This document shows positions 25,869 to 35,300 of a DNA stretch of 61,825 nt, piece after piece. The notes beneath the pieces are model-generated. The model was given only the letters and a program-made list of their open reading frames with translations, was not told where the DNA came from and searched no databases. Origin of the DNA: an uncultured Atopobium sp. GTDB lineage: Bacteria; Actinomycetota; Coriobacteriia; Coriobacteriales; Atopobiaceae. The stretch spans positions 1 to 61,825 of the forward strand of contig CAKAPG010000008.1 of assembly GCA_916715765.1 (NCBI GenBank). The letters are read 5' to 3'. Position 1 is the stretch's first letter; each line of letters opens with the position of its first letter. A program made the translations under genes and the position numbers.

Positions 25869-26494
25869 TATGCGAGCACCTCCCCAAGCTGCTTAGCAAC
25901 ATCAGCGGACATAACAAGTGCGCCGTTGTCGATCAGGAAACGAGTAGTAACCTCAGAAACGCCGAAAATTGAAACCTTAGGAAGGTTGCGGAAAGAGAGG
26001 TAGGTGTTGACGTCGTCGTCTGGGACAATGACGGTAACGCGCTTACCCTCAATACCGAGGTTCTGAAGTGCAGCCTTTGCCTGCTTGGTGGAAGGCTGAG
26101 CAAACTCAAGAGAGTCAACGAGGACAAGCTCAGAGTCTGCAACCTTGCCGGAGAGGACGGACCTCATAGCAAGCTTGACCATCTTGTTGTTAATACGACG
26201 TGCGTGTGAACGAGGGGTAGGTCCAAAGATGACGCCACCACCAGTCCACTGACCAGCACGAATAGAACCCTGGCGAGCACGACCAGTACCCTTCTGACGG
26301 TAAGGCTTAACGCCACCGCCGGATACCTCGTGACGGTTCTTTGTAGAGTGGGTACCCTGACGTGCGGATGCGTCCTGGCAGACTACAACCTGGTGCACAA
26401 CAGGGATGTTTGGCTCAATGCCATAGACGTCAGAGGAGAGCTCGGCGTCGCCGACCTTCTTTCCCTCTACGTTCTTAATCTCATACTTGGACAT
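25868..26494 (-). CDS. rplD: 50S ribosomal protein L4
   Basis: Tunnel protein; in many bacteria it also represses the S10 operon (208 aa). ASARQGTHSTKNRHEVSGGG and KGTGRARQGSIRAGQWTGGG are the conserved loop. ATG 26494 follows AAGGAGACAAC. Confidence 0.97.
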   Translation of the reverse strand: MSKYEIKNVEGKKVGDAELSSDVYGIEPNIPVVHQVVVCQDASARQGTHSTKNRHEVSGGGVKPYRQKGTGRARQGSIRAGQWTGGGVIFGPTPRSHARRINNKMVKLAMRSVLSGKVADSELVLVDSLEFAQPSTKQAKAALQNLGIEGKRVTVIVPDDDVNTYLSFRNLPKVSIFGVSEVTTRFLIDNGALVMSADVAKQLGEVLA

Positions 26495-26533
26495 GTTGTC
26501 TCCTTGTTAGCCTAAGTGTTTGCCTAAAGGCCC

Positions 26534-27154
26534 TTAGGCCATGCGGACCTGGACGAGGGCATTCTTGCCGCCAGGAACAGCACCCTTGATAAGCATGAGG
26601 TTCTGCTCAGCATCAACGCGGACAAGCTTAAGGTTCTTGACCGTAACGCGCTCTGCGCCCATGTGACCATACATGTGAAGGCCCTTACGAACGCGTGCAG
26701 GGTATGCGCACTGACCAATGGAACCTGGACGACGCTGGTTACGAGAACCGTGAGTCATTGGACCGCGAGAGAAGTTCCAGCGCTTAACAGTACCCTGGAA
26801 ACCCTTACCCTTAGAAGTGCCTGTTACGTCAACAGCGGTGACCTCAGAGAAATCAGCAACTGTGACAACATCGCCGGTCTTGTGCTCAGAAGCATCCTCA
26901 ACGCGGACCTCGCGGAGGTAACGCATTGGCTCGACGCCCTGTGCCTTGAAGTGACCAGCCATTGGCTTGTTGACATGCTTCTCGGAGATGTCGCCGAAGC
27001 CAATCTGTACGGCATTGTAGCCGTCCGTCTCAACAGTCTTTACCTGTGAAACGGTGCAGGGGCCAGCAAGAACGACGGTAACAGGAACGACGTTGTCGTT
27101 CTCGTCCCATACCTGGGTCATGCCCAGCTTGCGGCCGAGGATGGTATTAACCAT
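26534..27154 (-). CDS. rplC: 50S ribosomal protein L3
   Basis: Early assembly protein close to the peptidyl-transferase centre (206 aa). MVNTILGRKLGMTQVWDEND at the start and RWNFSRGPMTHGSRNQRRPG in the central loop are diagnostic. I start at ATG 27154; the frame stays open to 27223 but carries no L3-like sequence. The ribosome site is only moderate (AGGAAAGAG). It heads the operon here, since rpsJ, its usual upstream partner, lies 1.3 kb away behind a phosphatase gene. Confidence 0.97.
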   Translation of the reverse strand: MVNTILGRKLGMTQVWDENDNVVPVTVVLAGPCTVSQVKTVETDGYNAVQIGFGDISEKHVNKPMAGHFKAQGVEPMRYLREVRVEDASEHKTGDVVTVADFSEVTAVDVTGTSKGKGFQGTVKRWNFSRGPMTHGSRNQRRPGSIGQCAYPARVRKGLHMYGHMGAERVTVKNLKLVRVDAEQNLMLIKGAVPGGKNALVQVRMA

Positions 27155-27275
27155 GCTCTTTCCTAACCTTCGGTGGTCATGGGACCTTGAGAGCACATCG
27201 GGTACTCTTCCCCAGCGGACCACGTCCTGTACATACTGCCTTTAGACATAATTGTCCTGTTTGAGCAGCCCGTCT

Positions 27276-27304
27276 ACTTTACACTCATTTTTGACAAGAA
27301 ACAA
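27276..27304 (-). promoter_or_regulatory. Candidate promoter of the rplC operon
   Basis: On the minus strand, TTGTTT (-35), 17 bases, TAAAGT (-10). The same -10 hexamer is used at the rpsL promoter. It would start about 115 bases before rplC, in a gap with no gene (27155-27539). The gap also holds a CCGGGCGTATC motif and a tandem repeat. Confidence 0.5.
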
Positions 27305-27405
27305 GCCTAAAATCTCTAAAAGATGAACGCTTTGTGAAGACCGTTTAATACCTTCTAGCTGCGAGATCTTTCTTCTCACCTATTTTGCGAGGTCAAACCG
27401 CTGAC

Positions 27406-27416
27406 CCGGGCGTATC
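27406..27416. promoter_or_regulatory. CCGGGCGTATC motif, copy upstream of rplC
   Basis: An 11-base motif shared with the gaps upstream of rpsL and of the tRNA-tuf unit. Here it is 9 bases from TTGACC (minus strand), but I see no good -10 box at the right distance. A TGGCGAGAAACCCA repeat starts four bases away. Confidence 0.45.
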
Positions 27417-27460
27417 CATTGGCGAGAAACCCAAGTAATTTTGCAAAATTTTTCCAAAAA

Positions 27461-27527
27461 ATTTTGCTGGAACAATTCGCTGGAGCTAGTTGCCGAAACA
27501 ATTTGCTGGAACTAGTTGCCGGAGAAA
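27461..27527. repeat. 26-bp tandem repeat, about 2.5 units
   Basis: Units at 27476-27501 and 27502-27527 share TTGCTGGA, CTAGTTGCCG and a short A-rich end. A shortened third copy is at 27461-27475. Just upstream, GCAAAATTTTT and AAAAATTTTGC form an AT-only inverted repeat (27443-27466). It lies past the end of the phosphatase gene. Confidence 0.75.
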
Positions 27528-27539
27528 TTGCGGTGCAGG

Positions 27540-28058
27540 CTATCTGGCTAAAATTTTCTTGAACAACGCTTCGCAGCCTTCTGTAACGTCCTCGTACGTC
27601 AGGTCAAAATTACCCGAATACCACGGATCCGCAATGTCGCGAAGCTTCTCTGTCCAGTCAAGAAGCAACGAAACCTTTCCAAGCGGATCATCCTTGAGCA
27701 TACGCATCATGTTGCGCAGGTTGTTGTGATCCATACCAATGAGGTAATCAAACTCCTCGTAATCTGCGCGAGTCATCTGCCTGGCACGATGATTGCCGCA
27801 ATGAATCCCCTCTCGCTGCAGCTTTCTACGCGTGCGAGGGTCCACAGGATTGCCGATCTCTTCTGTGGATGTTGCGGCTGAATCAATGAAGAATGAATCT
27901 GCCAGACCGTTTTTCTCGACAAGGTCTTGCATGACATATTGCGCCATCGTTGACCTGCAAATATTTCCATGACACACAAAGAGAATCTTGGTCACGTGGG
28001 AGTTTTCAGGGTGGTCGGTGTTCAGTTGGCTGCTTGCGTTCTGCTGGCTATGCTTCAT
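27540..28058 (-). CDS. Low-molecular-weight protein-tyrosine phosphatase
   Basis: Cysteine phosphatase (172 aa) that may act on phosphotyrosine or on small phosphorylated molecules. The catalytic P-loop is VCHGNICRSTMAQ (C-x5-R-S). The general acid is the Asp in the late DPWYSGNFD motif. I begin at ATG 28058, with AGGAGA just upstream; about 25 residues precede the core. The frame stays open upstream to 28196, but that part translates an intergenic repeat. The gene sits between rpsJ and rplC, breaking the usual S10 order. No tyrosine kinase gene is visible in the window. Confidence 0.9.
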   Translation of the reverse strand: MKHSQQNASSQLNTDHPENSHVTKILFVCHGNICRSTMAQYVMQDLVEKNGLADSFFIDSAATSTEEIGNPVDPRTRRKLQREGIHCGNHRARQMTRADYEEFDYLIGMDHNNLRNMMRMLKDDPLGKVSLLLDWTEKLRDIADPWYSGNFDLTYEDVTEGCEALFKKILAR

Positions 28059-28101
28059 CTCTTCTCCTGCGCTTTGTGCGAGTATTCGGTTCCCTATTCT
28101 A

Positions 28102-28302
28102 CGGGTTTCTCGCCAAGTACAGATGTGAGTTACGTATAGAAAAGTCTGCCTGAAAAGTGCAAAGAATCTGTATTTGAGGCACAGATTCTTTAACAAAATC
28201 AGGCAAATCCACAGAATCTTTGATGCATTTAGGCAAAATCCACAGATTCTTTGAAGAAATCAGGCGCGTCAGGCTCGCATCGCCCACCTGGCGAGAAACC
28301 CG
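28102..28302. repeat. Repeat cluster A: 118-bp element between inverted 14-bp motifs
   Basis: The 118-bp element (28148-28265) has one inverted head unit and three direct units built on GATTCTTT-N6-ATCAGGC (units drift slightly: GAATCTTT and TTAGGC in the second). It is bounded by CGGGTTTCTCGCCA (28102-28115) and its exact reverse complement (28289-28302). The 421-bp gap between the phosphatase gene and rpsJ holds this cluster and the rpsJ terminator; I see no gene in it. Confidence 0.9.
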
Positions 28303-28422
28303 TCCACTCCCAGCATTTCCGCACAAGAAACCCGGTATCCACACGAAATGAATGCCGAGTTGAAATCGCATGCGACCCGTGTTCGCACGGTCTCCGCACG
28401 TGGTTCAACGCCACTCACGCAA

Positions 28423-28456
28423 AAACCCTCCCGCGCGAAAGAGCGCAGGAGGGTTT
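28423..28456 (-). terminator. Terminator of the str operon after rpsJ
   Basis: Fourteen-base arms with one wobble (28423-28436 and 28443-28456), rich in GC, followed on the minus strand by TTTTTGCG. It lies 23 bases past the rpsJ stop. Confidence 0.9.
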
Positions 28457-28479
28457 GCACGTTGGATTAAGCCGTATGC

Positions 28480-28788
28480 TTAGAGCTTGATCTCGATATC
28501 GACACCAGCTGGAAGGTCGAGACGCATAAGCGAATCAACGGTAGAAGCGCTTGGGTCGAGAATATCGATGAGACGCTTGTGAGTACGCATCTCAAACTGA
28601 TCACGGGAATCCTTATCCTTGTGTGGGGAGCGGATAACCGTGTAAAGGTTACGCTCGGTTGGCAGAGGGATAGGACCGGAAACACGCGCACCTGTCTTCT
28701 GTGCGGTGTCAACAATCAGCTTAGCGGACTGATCAATGACCTCGTGATCATAGCCCTTGAGGCGAATCCTGATCTTCTGGCTTGACAC
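28480..28788 (-). CDS. rpsJ: 30S ribosomal protein S10
   Basis: Head protein of the small subunit and, as NusE, partner of NusB and NusG in antitermination (102 aa). QKIRIRLKGYDHEVIDQSAK and GPIPLPTERNLYTVIRSPH are diagnostic. I choose GTG 28788, which gives the standard length and has GGAGG eight bases upstream. The in-frame ATG at 28803 lies immediately before that GGAGG. It ends the rpsL-rpsG-fusA-rpsJ transcript, apart from the rest of the S10 operon. Confidence 0.95.
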   Translation of the reverse strand: MSSQKIRIRLKGYDHEVIDQSAKLIVDTAQKTGARVSGPIPLPTERNLYTVIRSPHKDKDSRDQFEMRTHKRLIDILDPSASTVDSLMRLDLPAGVDIEIKL

Positions 28789-28830
28789 TTTGGGTACCTC
28801 CATACATGAGCTAGAGCTCGTGGTCGTTTA

Positions 28831-30927
28831 CTAGGATGCGGAGCCGCCGTTTTTGGCGACAATCTCTTCGCGTACAGCGTTAGGAACGGGCTCGTAAGAA
28901 TCGAACTGCATAGTGTAGCTCGCACGGCCCTGGGTCTGGGAACGAAGGTCGGTTGCGTAACCGAACATCTCACCAAGAGGCACCTTAGCGCGGATGACCT
29001 TGGCGTCCATACGATCGTCCATACCCTCAATCTTGCCACGACGGGAAGAAAGGTTACCCATAACGTCGCCCATGTACTGCTCAGGTGTCTCAACCTCAAC
29101 AGACTCAACTGGCTCGAGAAGGATAGGATTGGACTTCTTGAGAGCATCCTTAATTGCCATAGAACCAGCAATCTTAAATGCTGCCTCAGAAGAGTCGACC
29201 TCGTGGTAAGAACCGTCAACAAGGGTGACCTTGATGTCAACTACTGGGTAACCAGCAATGACACCGTTCTCAAGAGCCTCGCGGATGCCCTTATCGATAG
29301 ATGGGATGTACTCCTTAGGAATGACACCACCAACGATAGCGTTGACAAACTCGTAGCCCTTGCCCTCTTCCTGTGGCTCAAGATCGATGACTGCGTGGCC
29401 ATACTGACCCTTACCACCGGACTGACGGACAAACTTGCCCTCAGCATGGCTTACTGCCTTACCAGCAGTCTCACGGTAAGCAACCTGTGGCTTACCAACA
29501 TTGCATTCAACCTTAAACTCACGACGGAGACGGTCAACAATAATCTCAAGGTGAAGCTCGCCCATACCAGCAATGATGGTCTGGCCGGTCTCGTGATCAG
29601 TGTGAACCTGGAAGGTTGGATCCTCTTCAGCAAGCTTAGCAAGACCGATGGACATCTTCTCCTGCTCAGCCTTAGTCTTAGGCTCAACAGCAACGTCGAT
29701 AACAGGATCTGCGAAGCTGATGGACTCAAGGATGATTGGGTTCTTCTCGTCACAAAGGGTGTCACCAGTAGTGGTGTTCTTTAGACCAACGCATGCAACG
29801 ATGTCGCCTGCGGAGCACTCTTCACGGTCAACACGGTCGTTTGCGTTCATCTCGAGGATGCGGCCAAAGCGCTCACGGTTGTCCTTGACGGAGTTGTAGA
29901 CGTAAGAACCTGCCTCTGCCTGACCAGAGTAAACACGAATGTAGGTAAGCTTACCAACATAAGGGTCAGTCATGATCTTGAATGCAAGAGCAGAGAATGG
30001 CTCCTTAACGTCTGCGTGACGGACAGCCTCGTCACCCTTAGGAGTGACGCCATCAATCTCTGGAACATCCAGAGGGCTTGGAAGGAAGTCGATAACTGCG
30101 TCCAGAAGCTCCTGGATACCCTTGTTCTTGTAAGCGGAACCAACAAAGACAGGGTTAATCTGACCAGCAAGAACGCCAGCACGAAGAGCACCCTTAAGGG
30201 TCTCAACGTCAACCTCTTCACCCTCGAGAACAGCCATCATGAGCTCCTCAGAGAAGTCAGAAGCTGCCTCAAGAAGCTCTTCACGCTTCTCAGCTGCAAT
30301 CTCTACAAACTCAGCAGGAATCTCGTCGAGTGGCTCAGGGTAAATCATGCCCTTAGCATCCTCTTTGAAGTCCCATGCAGTGTTGGTGACAAGGTCGATA
30401 AGACCCCAGAAGTTGGACTCAGCGCCCATTGGGACCTGAGCTGCAATTGCGTTTGCGCCAAGGCGGTCACGCATGGTCTGGATTGCACGGAAGAAGTCTG
30501 CGCCTACACGGTCAAACTTGTTGATGAATGCAATACGAGGTACGCCGTACTTGGTTGCCTGACGCCAAACGGTCTCGGACTGTGGCTGAACGCCTGCAAC
30601 TGCGTCGAAGACTGCAACTGCGCCGTCCAGAACACGAAGAGAACGCTCAACCTCAGCGGTAAAGTCAACGTGGCCTGGGGTGTCGATGATCTGGATGACA
30701 TGGTCTTTCCAGAAGCAAGTGGTAGCTGCGGAAGTAATGGTTACGCCGCGCTCCTGCTCCTGAACCATCCAGTCCATGGTTGCTGCACCGTCGTGGACCT
30801 CACCAATCTTGTGGGTCTTACCGGTGTAGTAAAGAATACGCTCCGTAGTGGTGGTCTTACCAGCATCGATGTGAGCCATAATGCCGATGTTGCGGAGGTC
30901 TTTAAGATTGTACTTAGTCTTAGCCAT
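28831..30927 (-). CDS. fusA: Elongation factor G
   Basis: GTPase that drives tRNA-mRNA translocation and ribosome recycling (698 aa). G1 is AHIDAGKTTTTERIL; the switch regions hold GITITSAAT and DTPGHVDFT; the base motif is NKFD. Domains IV and V follow, with YRETAGKAVSHAEGKFVRQS in domain IV. ATG 30927 follows CAGGAGTAGC. It lies between rpsG and rpsJ. The tuf gene that usually follows fusA is instead at 49.8 kb. Confidence 0.98.
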   Translation of the reverse strand: MAKTKYNLKDLRNIGIMAHIDAGKTTTTERILYYTGKTHKIGEVHDGAATMDWMVQEQERGVTITSAATTCFWKDHVIQIIDTPGHVDFTAEVERSLRVLDGAVAVFDAVAGVQPQSETVWRQATKYGVPRIAFINKFDRVGADFFRAIQTMRDRLGANAIAAQVPMGAESNFWGLIDLVTNTAWDFKEDAKGMIYPEPLDEIPAEFVEIAAEKREELLEAASDFSEELMMAVLEGEEVDVETLKGALRAGVLAGQINPVFVGSAYKNKGIQELLDAVIDFLPSPLDVPEIDGVTPKGDEAVRHADVKEPFSALAFKIMTDPYVGKLTYIRVYSGQAEAGSYVYNSVKDNRERFGRILEMNANDRVDREECSAGDIVACVGLKNTTTGDTLCDEKNPIILESISFADPVIDVAVEPKTKAEQEKMSIGLAKLAEEDPTFQVHTDHETGQTIIAGMGELHLEIIVDRLRREFKVECNVGKPQVAYRETAGKAVSHAEGKFVRQSGGKGQYGHAVIDLEPQEEGKGYEFVNAIVGGVIPKEYIPSIDKGIREALENGVIAGYPVVDIKVTLVDGSYHEVDSSEAAFKIAGSMAIKDALKKSNPILLEPVESVEVETPEQYMGDVMGNLSSRRGKIEGMDDRMDAKVIRAKVPLGEMFGYATDLRSQTQGRASYTMQFDSYEPVPNAVREEIVAKNGGSAS

Positions 30928-30951
30928 TTGTTTGCTACTCCTGAATTCCGA

Positions 30952-31422
30952 CTAGAAGCGGTAGTGGGAGAAGGCGCGGTTGGCCTCAGCCATCTTGTAC
31001 AGGTCCTCGCGGCGCTTGACGGATGCACCTACGCCGTTAGTTGCGTCGATGATCTCGTTTGCAAGACGCTCTGCCATGGTCTTCTCTTTACGGCTACGGC
31101 TGAAAGTGACCATCCAGCGGATAGCAAGAGTAGTTGCACGACGGGAGTTGACCTCCATTGGAACCTGGTAAGTAGCGCCACCAACACGCTTAGGCTTAAC
31201 CTCAAGTGTTGGGCGAATGTTATCCATAGCCTTCTTGAAGACAGTGAGGGCATCCTCGCCAGTCTTCTCTGCGACGATGTCAAATGCACCGTAGACAATG
31301 CGCTCTGCGGTTGCTTTCTTGCCGTCGAGAAGGACCTTGTTAATAAGCTGGGTTACCAGACGATTGTTGTAGACGGCGTCAGGCATAACCTCACGACGTA
31401 CTGCTGCTGCGCGACGCGGCAT
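30952..31422 (-). CDS. rpsG: 30S ribosomal protein S7
   Basis: Head-assembly protein near the E site and, in several bacteria, repressor of the str operon (156 aa). PRRAAAVRREVMPDAVYNNR and the GGATYQVPMEVNSRRATTLA segment are diagnostic. ATG 31422 follows AGGAGATTAAT. Confidence 0.98.
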   Translation of the reverse strand: MPRRAAAVRREVMPDAVYNNRLVTQLINKVLLDGKKATAERIVYGAFDIVAEKTGEDALTVFKKAMDNIRPTLEVKPKRVGGATYQVPMEVNSRRATTLAIRWMVTFSRSRKEKTMAERLANEIIDATNGVGASVKRREDLYKMAEANRAFSHYRF

Positions 31423-31460
31423 ATTAATCTCCTAAGAACTAGTTCGAGTAGTGGACGTGA

Positions 31461-31832
31461 TTACTTAGCACGCTTAGTGCCGTAACGGGAACGGCCCTGA
31501 GCACGATTCTGAACTGCTGCGCAGTCGAATGCACCGCGAACAACCTTGTAACGAACACCAGGAAGGTCACGGACACGGCCGCCACGAACCAGAACAATGG
31601 AGTGCTCCTGGAGGTTGTGGCCCTCACCAGGAATGTAAGCGGTTACCTCAATGCCATTAACAAGACGAACACGAGCAACCTTACGGAGTGCTGAGTTAGG
31701 CTTCTTTGGCGTAGTGGTGAAAACGCGGGTGCAAACACCACGCTTCTGTGGGTTGTGCTGAAGAGCGGCGTTCTTAGACTTTGACTTGACGCTCACGCGG
31801 CCCTTACGTACGAGCTGGTTAATAGTAGGCAA
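31461..31832 (-). CDS. rpsL: 30S ribosomal protein S12
   Basis: Decoding-centre protein; streptomycin-resistance changes map here (123 aa). PTINQLVRKGRVSVKSKSKN at the start and TTTPKKPNSALRKVARVRL carry the conserved lysine that is usually changed in resistant strains; it is wild type here. The start is TTG 31832, with AAGGAG about nine bases upstream; the open frame continuing to 31889 has no S12-like sequence. It heads the str operon. Confidence 0.97.
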   Translation of the reverse strand: MPTINQLVRKGRVSVKSKSKNAALQHNPQKRGVCTRVFTTTPKKPNSALRKVARVRLVNGIEVTAYIPGEGHNLQEHSIVLVRGGRVRDLPGVRYKVVRGAFDCAAVQNRAQGRSRYGTKRAK

Positions 31833-31921
31833 GATCTTCTCCTTCTTATACCTATCTACCTGCAGTTTTACATATTCGAAAGGCGACACAGCACTGTCCC
31901 CTTGGAATTACGCAGGGAAGT

Positions 31922-31950
31922 ACTTTACGCTGATGAAAGCCACATGTCAA
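31922..31950 (-). promoter_or_regulatory. Promoter of the str operon (rpsL-rpsG-fusA-rpsJ)
   Basis: On the minus strand, TTGACA (31945-31950), 17 bases, TAAAGT (31922-31927). The -35 box is a perfect match. A CCGGGCGTATC motif lies 12 bases further upstream. The leader before rpsL would be about 80 bases. Confidence 0.8.
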
Positions 31951-31962
31951 CAAGCCACTGTG

Positions 31963-31973
31963 CCGGGCGTATC
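31963..31973. promoter_or_regulatory. CCGGGCGTATC motif, copy upstream of rpsL
   Basis: The same 11 bases as at 27406 and 51520. Here it lies 12 bases from the -35 box, a position where an activator or UP-like element could act. Confidence 0.55.
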
Positions 31974-31997
31974 TATACTTCATAGAAATTACAAATG

Positions 31998-32342
31998 CTA
32001 GGTAGCCTCAATCTCAGCAAGCTCAATTTCTAAGCCTTGGATAAGTTCTGTTTTCTCGCTAGAACAGTAAGGGCATGTGCGACCATACGTTACCGTAGCG
32101 TACGTTTTATTGCACGATAAACACTGTGTTAGAGCTGGTACTTCTTCAATTTCTAGCTGAGCTCCGTGTAGCAACTCCGTGCGATCAGCCGCCCAGCGCC
32201 ATACATCCAACAAATACGTTGGTACAACTCCAGACACCTCCCCTAGCTGCAACTTTACGCGTGCAACAGAGGTGAGGTTGTTCTGTTTTCCCAGATCCTC
32301 AACCATATCTATGAGGTAAAACGCAATTCCCAGCTCATGCAT
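31998..32342 (-). CDS. hypA: Hydrogenase/urease nickel incorporation protein HypA
   Basis: Nickel metallochaperone for NiFe-hydrogenase maturation (114 aa). It starts with the family's invariant MHE, whose His binds nickel, so ATG 32342 is fixed despite a weak ribosome site. The zinc loop carries two CxxC pairs, CLSCNK and CPYCSS. It begins one base after the oxidoreductase stop codon, so it is translated from the arsR-hypB-oxidoreductase transcript. No hydrogenase structural genes lie in the window. Confidence 0.93.
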   Translation of the reverse strand: MHELGIAFYLIDMVEDLGKQNNLTSVARVKLQLGEVSGVVPTYLLDVWRWAADRTELLHGAQLEIEEVPALTQCLSCNKTYATVTYGRTCPYCSSEKTELIQGLEIELAEIEAT

Positions 32343-32343
32343 G

Positions 32344-35300
32344 TTAACTTGAAATTCCCGTACTGCCCGCAGAAACGGGATTACCAAGCTCATCGGTTGT
32401 GACGTGTGACTGAGGCTTAGGAGTCTTTGTTTTTCTCGCAGGGTTCTTAATAATCTTTACCGCACGTTTTCCAACATACGAGAGAATCTTTCCTGCCTTA
32501 TGCTCTGCGGCAACCATATCTGAACAGTGAGGATTGTCTCGGAACAGGTGAATTGCATCAAACTCACAGCGTGTAGTACAGAGACCACAACCAATACACT
32601 TATTTGCATCAACAATTGAAGCGCCGCACTTCAAGCAGCGTGCGGTCTCGATTCTGATTTGCTCTGGCGTAAAGGTATGGCTAGGGTCTGTCCAGTTGTG
32701 TCTAATGTTTTTGACCGTATCGCATGCGGGACGCTGACGACCTACGTGATCGTATCCACAAGACTCAACTGCTGCGTCGGATGTATCAAGCTCAACATAA
32801 TGGCGCTGGTTGCGGCCAATAGTCAAAGAAGAGCCTTTCTGTACAAAACGATGCAGCGAAACAGCAGCTTCATGACCTGCGGCAATGGCATCAATAACAA
32901 AGCGAGGACCCGTGTACACGTCTCCACCCACAAAGACATCGGGCTGAGCAGTCTGATACGTCTGGGAATCAGCGCACGCAAGATTGCCGCGCGTAAGCTC
33001 AACTGCCTCTCCCTCCAAAAGACTTCCCCACTCAACGGTTTGTCCAATAGACAAGACCACTGCATCTGCCTCTAGATACATTGTTTGCTCGTCATCAAAA
33101 CAAGGCGAGAAACGCTTGTCATTGTCAAAAACACGGGTACAGCGTTTAAACATCACGCCGCAAACGTGTCCTTGCTCATCTGTGGCAATAAAAGCAGGTC
33201 CCCAACCATTCTTGATTGACACACCATCTTCCTGCGCTTCTGTGATTTCTTCTGGTAGTGCAGGCATCTCTTCTGGCTGCTCTAGGCACACCATGGTAAC
33301 TGACTCTGATCCACAACGAGCAGAGACTCGAGCCGCATCAATGGCAACATTACCGCCGCCAATGACCACTGTCTTACCATGTACTTCATGCAGAGGATGC
33401 TCGGTTACAAAATGCAAGAAATCAACAGCAGAAATAACCCCATCGGCGTCTTCTCCAGAAATATTGGCCTTTCTACCGCCCTGGCAACCAATGGCAACAT
33501 AAAAACCAATAAAGCCTTGAGCGCGCAGTTCATCAAGGGTTATGTCTTTTCCTACCTCAACACCACAGCGAATCTCAACGCCCATTTCTTTAAGAACGTC
33601 AATCTCTGCGGCAACAACGTTTTTCTCGAGCTTGTAAGAAGGAATGCCATATACCATCATTCCACCAGGAAGGAGGTTCTTTTCAAAAACGACGGGATTG
33701 TAACCGCGTTCTGCCAGGTAATATGCACAGGACAGGCCAGCTGGACCTGCACCAATAATGGCGATTTTCTGGTTGAATCGGCCTCTATTTGATGGAATAA
33801 CTGGCTCTGGAATAAAGCGATGTTCCGCCTCTAGATCTTTTTGAGCAATGAATTTCTTAACGTCATCAATAGCTACTGCCTGGTCAATAGTTCCTCGCGT
33901 ACACGCTGTCTCGCAACGTTTATTGCAAACGCGACCACAAACAGCAGGGAATGGATTTTCTTTTTTGATGAGCTCAAGCGCATCTCGATAGCGACCTTCA
34001 GCAGCCATACGCAGATAACCCTGAACAGAAATATGCGCTGGGCAGGCAACCTTGCAAGGAGCTGTACCAGTATCGTGGCACTCAATACGGTTGTTATTTT
34101 TATAATTCCAATCCCAGTCAGACTCTCCCCAGAACTTATCATCTGGAAGATCCTGCGTTGGGTAGGAAATTTTGCCCTTCCTAGTAGGAAGTTTCTGACC
34201 TAATTGAGGGGCTCCAGCTGGACAAACCTCTACGCACCCACCGCAAGCAACACATTTTTCTTCATCAACATGAGCCACAAAAGCCGAACGAGACAAATTA
34301 GGCGTATTAAACAGCTGAGAAGTTCTGAGTGCATAGCAAACATTTACGTTGCAGTTGCAAATAGCAAAAATCTTATCTTCACCGTCAATGTTGGTAATCT
34401 GATGAACAAAACCGTTTTTCTCGGCCTTTGTACAGATATCGATAACCTCATCGTAGGTGATGTAGTGGCCTTTTCCTGTTTCTACGCAGTAATCAGCCAT
34501 ATCTCCAATGGCAAGACACCAATCTTCTGGATCGTCAGCACAGCCGTCGCCACGAACTCGCTCAGCAAGACGACAAGAACAGGGAGTTGCAGCATATCTA
34601 TCGTATTTCTTGAGCCAATGCGAAATATGCTCGACAGTAACTGTGTGATTTACCTGCTCAATGGATCGTTCAACAGGAATGACATGCATACCAACGCCCG
34701 CGCCGCCTTCAGGAACTAACTTGGTGACATTTTTGAGCGGTAGATAGGTCATACGCTCAAACAAAGAACCCATCTCGGGATGTTCTTCGAGTTGACGCTC
34801 GTTCATCACGGTAAACTCTGCGGAGCCAGGAACAAACATAGGAAGAACATACTGCTTTTGCTTGCTCTTGTTTTCCCAGTTGTACTCAATCATGCCCTTT
34901 ACAGACAGGGTGTCTAGGATAGGCTGAAGCTCCCCCGCAGTTTTTCCAGTACGCTTGCAAAGCTCCTCTAAGGTAACTGGCTGGCGAACCTTCATGTATT
35001 TGGTTACCGCAGCTTCTTCCTCAGTCATAATTGCTGCTATGCCCCAATATTCTGGGTCATCTTTTACAATTTTGTGACCAAGGCGACTCGTAATTTTTTG
35101 AACTTCATCTCTTACAAGAGGCTTAAATTGCTCAGAAGAAGCTGGTCCAGGCTCATTTGGATCTACAGTTTTGTAATGAACTACCTCGTCATTTTCAGTA
35201 ATGTGATTTTGAGCGAGTATGCGAGTAGGACCGCCAGCAGGGTTAGTAGTTGGCAATACATTTCTGCGTGCAATTTCTTCATCAGTAAGACTGCCGCGCA

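Noticed and set aside
28059..28196. Extended N-terminus of the tyrosine phosphatase
   Set aside because: This part translates the repeat region; ATG 28058 has a good ribosome site and gives a normal-sized enzyme.
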